From contig JAQQWL010000012.1 of the NCBI GenBank assembly GCA_038363925.1, forward strand, positions 1-64,000: 64,000 nt of DNA. Reading direction: 5' to 3'. Positions 56,868 through 64,000 of the stretch are shown piece by piece. The stretch's first letter is position 1. The number at the start of each line of letters is the position of its first letter. The notes beneath the pieces are model-generated. The model had not been told where the DNA came from. It did not search any database and saw only the letters and a list, made by a program, of their open reading frames with translations. The position numbers and the translations under genes were made by a program. Source of the DNA: Apiospora phragmitis. Its lineage: Eukaryota; Ascomycota; Sordariomycetes; Amphisphaeriales; Apiosporaceae.

Positions 56868-58257
56868 GCAGGAGCTTCTCAGCGTGGACTCGACTAAACG
56901 ACTGCGCCAGAACTGGCTCTGTATTCATCGGCCAATAGTACGAAGCTCAGGCAGAACATAGCATCCGACATGGACATAGGGAATAAACACCCCATTCCCA
57001 TCAGAAATATCATGAACACCAAAGAGATCTGCTTCACATTGTGACTATCCTATTCCTCCCCCTTTCACTGCTCACACCTGGGTTCAGCCCACTGTGCACC
57101 ATTAGGCAGATGATTGTGTTTGTGAATGTGAATCCGATAATCCAGTAGCATTATACGGTCTACAGGTGGAATCCACAAGCATAACGTAACAGTTCAATGT
57201 CATAATAACAACATATAATGTCAAGCTTAGATATCGCGGTAACCGCACCTGGGATGTTGCAATAGAAAATCCCAACCAAAAGGGCGACAAGCATATTACA
57301 ATCATTCGTAGTTTCTTCCTGTACTAATAAGTATCTCTCATTGCCCAAGGCTCTGGACTAACCCGACGCATACTCCAGACAGACAGCCCCTGTCGCATTG
57401 AGTACTTATACCACTATTACCGCAAGCATTAGTGGATGTCCACGTTTGCGTGCGACAGCCCCTGAGCGGATCCATGCGAGAGCTTCCTCGCGTTGTTGTT
57501 GGGACTTGGAGTTCATGGAATGAGACGGCGCTGAAATGTACTGCAATAGGAGCCCACGAAGTCACAGTTGTGCTCAACGTTGACGAAGACATGATGGGGG
57601 CGCGAAGCCACCGTTGAGCAGGATCTCACAGATGCACCAAATCCATCCAGCCCACAACATATCTGGGAAGATACCTCTGGGGTGCTGTGAATACAAAACT
57701 CGAAGCCGGAATAGCGTTGATGGGGAAAGCAGAATGATGTGACCTCACTGGAGAAGGGCGTAGGGGGCCCATTCATAGCAGCACCGCCTGGCCCCCGGGT
57801 CGCCGTACAGTGGACCCCGGGAGCGAGTGCGTACGAAAACGCTTCCTTCGAGTCGCACGAGCAGCCCAGGAACCTGGTCATCAGTGACCAGATGCTCCGT
57901 CGATCGGCGCTCGAGTGTTAGACATAGGACTGGACAGGTTTTGATCGAGAGCGTCACTCGATCTCAAGGTTCCGGATGGATTCAATGAATGCTGGGTCAG
58001 AGTGTCCGTGGTACTGGGACAGCCCGCCGCCACGCGAGAGGGAAGGCGAGACGTGGCTCGCGTCGAGAAGTACAGGACCGTGAGAGGTGGTAGACGGGGG
58101 AAGGTATACGAGTACAAAGGAGTGTAAAGAGCTGCTGTAAAGAGCTGCTGTAGGTAGCTGCTAGGATGGTAGTCGCTATAAGCTACGATATGACTATCGT
58201 GCTGCGGCTGCTGATACTGCGTGGGATCATTTGCAGGTGAGAAGGTCGGTATTGCGT
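56868..58257. other. Mostly gene-free; holds a decayed gene copy at 57220-57349
   Basis: Besides the gene copy described separately no exon is supported. Short ORFs at 57513-57957 overlap on both strands and have no motif. Confidence 0.4.
57220..57349 (+). pseudogene. Decayed copy of the small gene at 58986-59207
   Basis: Bases 57220-57290 translate as VKLRYRGNRTWDVAIENPNQ followed by KGDK, matching VKLRYHGIDIWDVVIENPNQ of the minus-strand gene at 59126-59056 (about 78 percent identity over 71 bases). The sequence after it (57291-57349) resembles that gene's intron, including a TACTAAT branch-like site, but starts GC and lacks a clean acceptor. Upstream exons are not recognisable. This is a diverged inverted duplicate. 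Confidence 0.6.
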
Positions 58258-58560
58258 TCATGCTCCACGTGCGGCAGCGCAGGCTGTTTTCTCAATAACT
58301 GAGAGTATTCCTCTTGGTTTAAACCGGTAGACAACATCGTTGGATGATCTTCCGAGCACCGTTGACAATGTATTGTTGAAGTTGAATTGCAATGCTGGCA
58401 CGATTTCCGTCCAGGGTACGTCTGACGTGGTTATGTGAAATCGAATAGCCACATCTGCCTCCAGGTTCGTTCTTTCGCTGTGTCCATCGGTCTATCCATG
58501 GCAAAGCTGTCATAGCGAGCCTGGTCCCGAGCTTCGTCTCCGAAGTTTTCCAGAACACTG
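58258..58560 (-). mobile_element. Ty3/gypsy integrase relic
   Basis: Pieces of a retroviral-type integrase core in shifting frames: FWKT then KLGTRLAMTA, then TDGHSERTNLEADVAIRF (compare the usual T-D-G-Q-S-E-R-T-N), then DVPWTEIVPALQFNFNN and a final R-S-S-N-D-V-V-Y-R-F-K-P-R block (compare the T-G-x-S-P-N-x-L-x-Y-G-F-x-P-R region of fungal elements). The catalytic D,D-35-E part and the rest of pol are absent and there are no LTRs in view, so this is a dead fragment. Confidence 0.7.
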
Positions 58561-58941
58561 AGTGAATTTCACACACTGTTCCACCTTCCAGCCTCTGCCC
58601 GTAAACGTACAACTTGTTCGATCCACGAAGATTCCTCTCCCGCGGAGGGCCCTCTTCGGTCTCCTGTGCCGGGGTCGTGGCAGGACCTCGAACCAGGCAG
58701 GCGAGCCGTCGGCGGTGTGATTACCCACGGACGAAGGAAGATAAGCGGGGGAAAGCACTGGACCGGGAAAGTCTGCCGATATCTGTGGAACGGTCCAATC
58801 GTGGTCGACCTGCAGACGTGCGCGAAACTCTGGCAGCGCTTCCTTGCCGGTGAAAGGGCGGGCGACGGGGGCGGCCGTGCGAGCTCTCGGGGATTGTAAG
58901 GCCTGCACATGGAGCAGGAACACAACGCAGGCCATACCCAT
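58561..58941 (-). CDS. ORF with signal-peptide-like start next to the integrase relic (weak)
   Basis: From 58941 an ORF opens MGMACVVFLLHVQALQSPRA, which looks like a secretion signal, and continues with a Pro/Arg-rich stretch until it meets the integrase remains. It might be a small secreted protein fused by chance to transposon sequence, or part of the transposon. No motif supports either view. Confidence 0.2.
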
Positions 58942-58985
58942 GTGGTCGGGAAGTCAAGAGGCCGTTTAAGGGTGATACTCATAAT

Positions 58986-59207
58986 TCAGCATCGTTGGTT
59001 CTGTAATGCAAGTTCATCATAGTGCAAGAAAAGAGGACCAGTGATTGAAACATACCTGCCGCCCTTTTGGTTAGGATTCTCTATGACAACATCCCAGATG
59101 TCGATACCGTGGTATCTAAGCTTTACATGGCGCCAAAGCAGGGTGAAGTCGTCGTCCCAGGTACCGGAGAGTGTGATGTCGCCAGCTCTTGACCCGAAAG
59201 CCACCAT
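58986..59207 (-). CDS. Small beta-rich protein gene, 3' part
   Basis: The frame from ATG 59207 reads MVAFGSRAGDITLSGTWDDD, then FTLLWRHVKLRYHGIDIWDVV, then IENPNQKGG up to an intron 59055-59001 (GTATGT donor, TTACAG acceptor) and the last residues N-Q-R-C. Alternation of hydrophobic and polar residues suggests a small beta protein. A cryptic upstream exon with MRFILPLGLSIIPVG (ATG 59583) followed by a very similar intron (59536-59481) may supply a signal peptide, but the region between 59,480 and 59,208 has stops in the needed frame, so the full structure is unknown. A diverged copy lies inverted at 57220. Family not recognised. Confidence 0.4.
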   Translation of the reverse strand: MVAFGSRAGDITLSGTWDDDFTLLWRHVKLRYHGIDIWDVVIENPNQKGGRYVSITGPLFLHYDELALQNQRC

Positions 59208-59480
59208 CAGAGACAGAGCAAGGGGCTAGATGATCCCCACAGATGCCCAGCGATGTAAAGAAGAGTTGCAGCGTGATCCCAATCCTACCCGGGCGACATT
59301 ACAGAGCACCTGCAGTTGTAACTCTGGTCAGGCAGTACCGGGGGAAAAGCAGAAGTAGCAAGACTATCTGCGATTGCGCAATGGAGATGGCGAGTGCGAA
59401 GGTGGACAGAGATGAATTGATCTGACTGTGACTGATTTGGTTGTTTAATCAGAGAAGAGGAAGAAGAGGCAGAGGCAGCC

Positions 59481-59536
59481 CTGGTAATGCAAGTTAATTA
59501 TATTAGAAAGAGTAAGGACGAAGGATTAGAACATAC
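59481..59536 (-). other. Intron-like sequence similar to the intron at 59001-59055
   Basis: Starts GTATGTT and ends AACTTGCATTACCAG; the other intron starts GTATGTT and ends AACTTGCATTACAG, with about 70 percent identity between. Upstream is a signal-peptide-like exon at 59583-59537. Confidence 0.55.
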
Positions 59537-59971
59537 TTGCCTACCGGTATAATGGAGAGACCCAATGGCAAGATGAATCGCATCACACCTTACTAATGGA
59601 GTAATATGGTATTCTAATAAAATGTCAAAACGATCGAATGGGATAATTCAACAATACATACAGTAGACCGGCAGCAATACAGTGGCGGAAGAGAGCAATC
59701 CAGTGGCACAGCACAATAGGCGAGTAGAATATCAAAGCAGTTCGAAGGACATGACACATCGATACAGTGGTGGGACGGAGAAACGACGATGCTTCCTATG
59801 CTATATCGAAGCTTACACAATTACCAATCTAAGACGACTCGGTGGACTCAGATCCACATTAAACCTGTAAAAGCATGAAAGTGTGGCTTGTAGCCACAAC
59901 AGCGCAGATACTCAGCACCTCCTTGCCCCTTTCCAACAAGGCAACCGGACTATTCAAAGCTCATTCGGTGT
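59537..59971. other. AT-rich intergenic stretch
   Basis: Between the small-gene cluster and the PEP4 stop codon; apart from the cryptic first exon (59583-59537) nothing coding is supported. Confidence 0.4.
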
Positions 59972-61325
<1,354 letters not shown>

Positions 61326-62254
61326 GATGGGCGGCTCGATGGGAACTTCGAAATGATAGCGTTAATGCGAAATGAAAGGAGATGTTGATTGTTGTTGATG
61401 GGAAGATGATGGTTGATTATTGGAGGAATGAGAGGGAGAGATGGGAACTCTGGGTATGACGACTCGGAGGGTGTTTCATGCGCGAGACGCCGAGATAAGC
61501 AGGTCGCAGGGCCTGGCCCAAGCTGGGGCCGCAAGGCAGCTGTGACGCTACGCCACCACAGCAACGCAGGAGAGAAGTGGGGAAGCCGGGGTAGCAATCG
61601 GGGCTTTGTGAGCAGCCATTAGCCACCCCCAGAACATGATTCAAATCGGTCTAGTGATCGAACAAACTTCATCTGGAGTCAGTTACTCTATTTCGTCTGT
61701 CGCTACATGAGGTGTGGCCATAAAGACAACATCTCGGTCTGTTATCTGTTGATACAGTACTGGTCATCTGATTGTGGTAGTACTGTCGGACGGCACTACG
61801 GATTGCGCGGCCTCCAGCGCTTGCCCTTTTCGTCCTTTGGTCCACGGTCCTACCCAATACGGACAAATTGGCCATCACTAGCCACACTTGCCTGACCTTA
61901 CCCTGGGGCGCCCTGGCTACAGCTCCGGTCTGGTTGTTGCTAGGCCACCGCCTAAGTGATCGGCCATTCATGAACCCACAATCTGCTCAAGTGACCACTG
62001 TGACGCAGCGCCAAGCCCAATAAAAGCCTACTTCTTCAAGTAAGGTACCCGGCAGCTTCGAGTGGTCCGCTTAGCTAAGTGCAATCTGGAGTATTGGCTC
62101 CAGAATAACCACGACCTACGCTTTAATGTTCAGGTCTTGCATTCATTTCATAATACTGCATTATGTTGCCCTGGATGTTTCCCCAAGATGTCGTTCCTTA
62201 GAATTTCATTCAGTTCACCCCCTCCCCGGCTGATTGCAATTCCGCAGGGCAAAG
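61326..62254. other. Gene-free stretch upstream of PEP4
   Basis: PEP4 promoter and 5' leader at its left end (purine-rich on the plus strand, 61,330-61,450). No exon further right. Confidence 0.45.
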
Positions 62255-62912
62255 TTAGCCGCTCGGCGCCAGCTCCTCCAGCTCGCCCGCGTCTCGCGCG
62301 GGCCGACCATGTATTTGATGCGCTATCACAAAGGGGTCGCACACGCCGCTGCCAACGGCAGCGCTCTTGTTGACGATGCCCCCCCCCCCAGAAGTCGATG
62401 CCCAGCTGCTCCTGCTTCTCGACGAAGGGCTGGACGAGCTGCATGTAGGCCGAAGACGGGTCCGCGTACACCATGCCCTAGTACCCGATGTCCTTGTACA
62501 GCCAGATGGACCAGCGGATGCCCGTCTCGACGTAGATAGCGACCTTTTCGCGTACGTAGTAGGGCAAGCCTCTTGTCGTTAACGATCTCTGCCCTCGGCA
62601 GCGCCAGTCCTGGTTCTGGTCGCCCAGGGCCAGCGCCACGTAGTGTTGTGCCGAGCACAGATCTCGACGCAGCGGTGGACGAGGACGACGCCCTCCGGTT
62701 TGGTCATCGCGTCGGGCTGCAGGGGATCGATGAAGTGACGGTAGTTTTTCAGCGATTGGTAGAATGGAATCAAATGGGTTATATCTTGTGGGCCCGCTTT
62801 GATGGCTGCAGCGTCGATGTAGCGCATTTCCGCCCGGGTCTGGTAGATCTCCAGCATCAGGTCGTCCACGCGCTGCAGTCGCCTCTTCGTATCCGAAGAC
62901 AGGGCTTCCATT
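62255..62912 (-). pseudogene. Broken hydrolase-like gene (possible TIM-barrel glycosidase relative)
   Basis: ATG at 62912. The first part reads EALSSDTKRRLQRVDDLMLE, DITHLIPFYQSLKNYRHFID and KPEGVVLVHRCVEICA. After a frame change near 62,655 it continues YVALALGDQNQDW, LPYYVREKVAIYVETGIRWS, IWLYKDIG, then a TAG in G-Y-stop-G-M-V-Y (CAG expected, so C to T in a CA context), then SAYMQLVQPFVEKQEQLGIDFWG. A C/G run of eleven (62379-62389) breaks the frame again before VCDPFVIAHQIHG and the TAA at 62255-62257. The ETGIRWSIWLYKDIG strand recalls the end of TIM-barrel cellulase-like proteins, but I cannot name the family with certainty. The in-frame stop cannot be explained by homopolymer error. 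Confidence 0.5.
62379..62389. repeat. Homopolymer run of 11 C
   Basis: Uninterrupted C tract inside the broken hydrolase-like gene; a likely site of length error. Confidence 0.9.
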
Positions 62913-63304
62913 TTTGACACCCGAGTCTCGCGATGTCGCTGGTTAAAACACAGGACGCTGGTAAGAACACAGGAGAGTGTTTTGTTTGGTGCAGGCCAAC
63001 ATCAAGTTTCAATGTATGCCGTAGGTACACCGCGAAGCCAAAACATAATTCCCCCCACTCGCGCTCCTGGCTCCCAGGAAAAGGCGTGTCGCGACTAGCT
63101 AGGCAGTACGTACTCTTGGCATTGAGACCCCACCTAAATTTACCGACAGCTCCGAGGATCCTCGACAGCAGACCGCATTCGCAAGCATACCTAGGTACTC
63201 TTTTGTCGATGGAGAGGGCTGCCGCAGTTCATGTTGCAGCATTGGCATGGCGGCTTGAACGTGTCAAACTGGATTTCGGAAATTTATTAGGGCTCAATGC
63301 CATT

Positions 63305-64000
63305 TCAGTGAATACAGTAACCCCCCTCAAATGCCGTCATACCCAAGCTGTCATCACATGACTCCCTTTTTCCCAGGAGGAACACACGGTCGATTTCATC
63401 AAATGTGCGGCCTTGAGCTCCAGCACATAGACCCAACTCCGCGCTACCGAGACCCGCGAAGATGAAGCCAACCTTGCCCGTGAGGTTGCCCTCGTCCCGG
63501 ATTGACCATGCTGCGTGGCCGTCGCGAGCGCCACGATCGGCGACCGGAGCCCCGTGCTGCTGGTCTCGCCCAGGCGCCCGCCCCCTTCGCCGAACACCCT
63601 GATGACGGCGTTGGAAAGAGAGCTGGCCGATGGCGATGCCAAGGTTGACGCCGAGGGTGGCGATCCCCCATAGCACGACGAGGCGAGATTTCGGACGTGA
63701 CCATCTTAGGCCAGGGTTCAGGTAGAACCCCGAACCGAGCCCCAGGATGAGCTTGGAAACGATAAAGGTCGCGCTGGCTGACGAGGACATCTCGCCCAGG
63801 ATCTCGCCCGTGGCAAGGTCCAGGCTCACGCATAGCGAGTGCTTCCTGTTGATCCGGCCCGCGAGCCAGGAGCAAACAAAGCAGCCGAACAGCCGCCCGA
63901 CGCTGCTCACGGTGGTGAAGACGATCTGCCTGTCGGCCGGCAGAACGGCGGCTTGGCCCCTGATTGTACAGCCTAAGTCCCGCCGGAAAGACCCTACCGA
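63305..64000 (-). pseudogene. MFS sugar transporter with large internal deletion (5' end beyond window)
   Basis: The frame is open from the right edge: SFRRDLGCTIRGQAAVLPAD, VSSVGRLFGCFVCSWLAGRI and NRKHSLCVSLDL (the G-R-x-x-x-R-K loop after span 2), FIVSKLILGLGSGFYLN (span 4, sugar-transporter type)., then LVVLWGIATLGVNLGIAIGQ (span 5). It then loses frame and sense and resumes near 63,480 with GKVGFIFAGLGSAELGLCAG and GRTFDEIDRVF, which belong to the last span and the P-E-T-x-G-R-T-x-x-E-I-D motif of the C-terminus. Spans 6-11 are therefore missing: the remaining DNA is far too short for the ~500-residue family. The P-E-T/K part itself is damaged. This is a deleted, inactive copy of a fungal alpha-glucoside/hexose-type transporter. 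It stands head to tail with the broken hydrolase-like gene. Confidence 0.7.

Overview
The window is nuclear DNA of a filamentous ascomycete (Pezizomycotina, most likely a Sordariomycete). This rests on short introns of about 55-100 bp with GTRNGT donors and CTRAC branch points, fungal-specific genes (UPF0658-type membrane protein, fungal phosphoketolase), a PEP4 protein of Sordariomycete type and MED14. Genes lie on both strands with no operons. Gene density is low, and many long stretches hold nothing I can support.

Layout. 0-2 kb: end of a short-chain dehydrogenase gene, then a small cysteine-rich secreted-protein gene whose start codon reads AGG. 2.8-5.4 kb: phosphoketolase (minus). 8-11 kb: a weak two-exon hypothetical gene, a mitochondrial LETM1-like gene and a RidA-family gene. 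12.7-16.4 kb: a Q-rich acidic protein and a zinc-finger protein. 16.4-20.7 kb: no convincing gene. 20.7-25.3 kb: secreted GMC oxidoreductase, a long DNA hairpin, and a damaged protein-kinase-like gene. 25.7 kb: tRNA-like element. 31.5-40.4 kb: MED14, a small conserved-looking protein and an 811-residue coiled-coil protein. 41-51.9 kb: accessory block with two secreted proteins, a tRNA-Arg, an amidase and two related single-pass membrane proteins. 52.8-56.9 kb: UPF0658 seven-span membrane protein, a cysteine-containing exon pair and a disordered Ser/Pro-rich protein. 57-59.6 kb: duplicated, decayed small genes and a Ty3/gypsy integrase relic. 60-61.3 kb: vacuolar protease PEP4. 62.2-64 kb: a broken hydrolase-like gene and an internally deleted MFS sugar transporter running off the right edge.

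The strongest global signal is that at least 16 single-base insertions or deletions, mostly in short homopolymers, break the reading frames of 12 genes that otherwise read through with intact motifs. They include MED14 and PEP4, which should be functional. This fits uncorrected sequencing error better than real decay, so 'pseudogene' calls need care. A few genes (right-edge hydrolase and transporter, kinase-like gene, 57 kb copy) carry damage that indels alone do not explain.

The genes do not form one pathway. Core functions (transcription, mitochondria, vacuolar proteolysis, central carbon) alternate with accessory secreted or membrane proteins and gene relics, as in a chromosome arm with fast-evolving islands.
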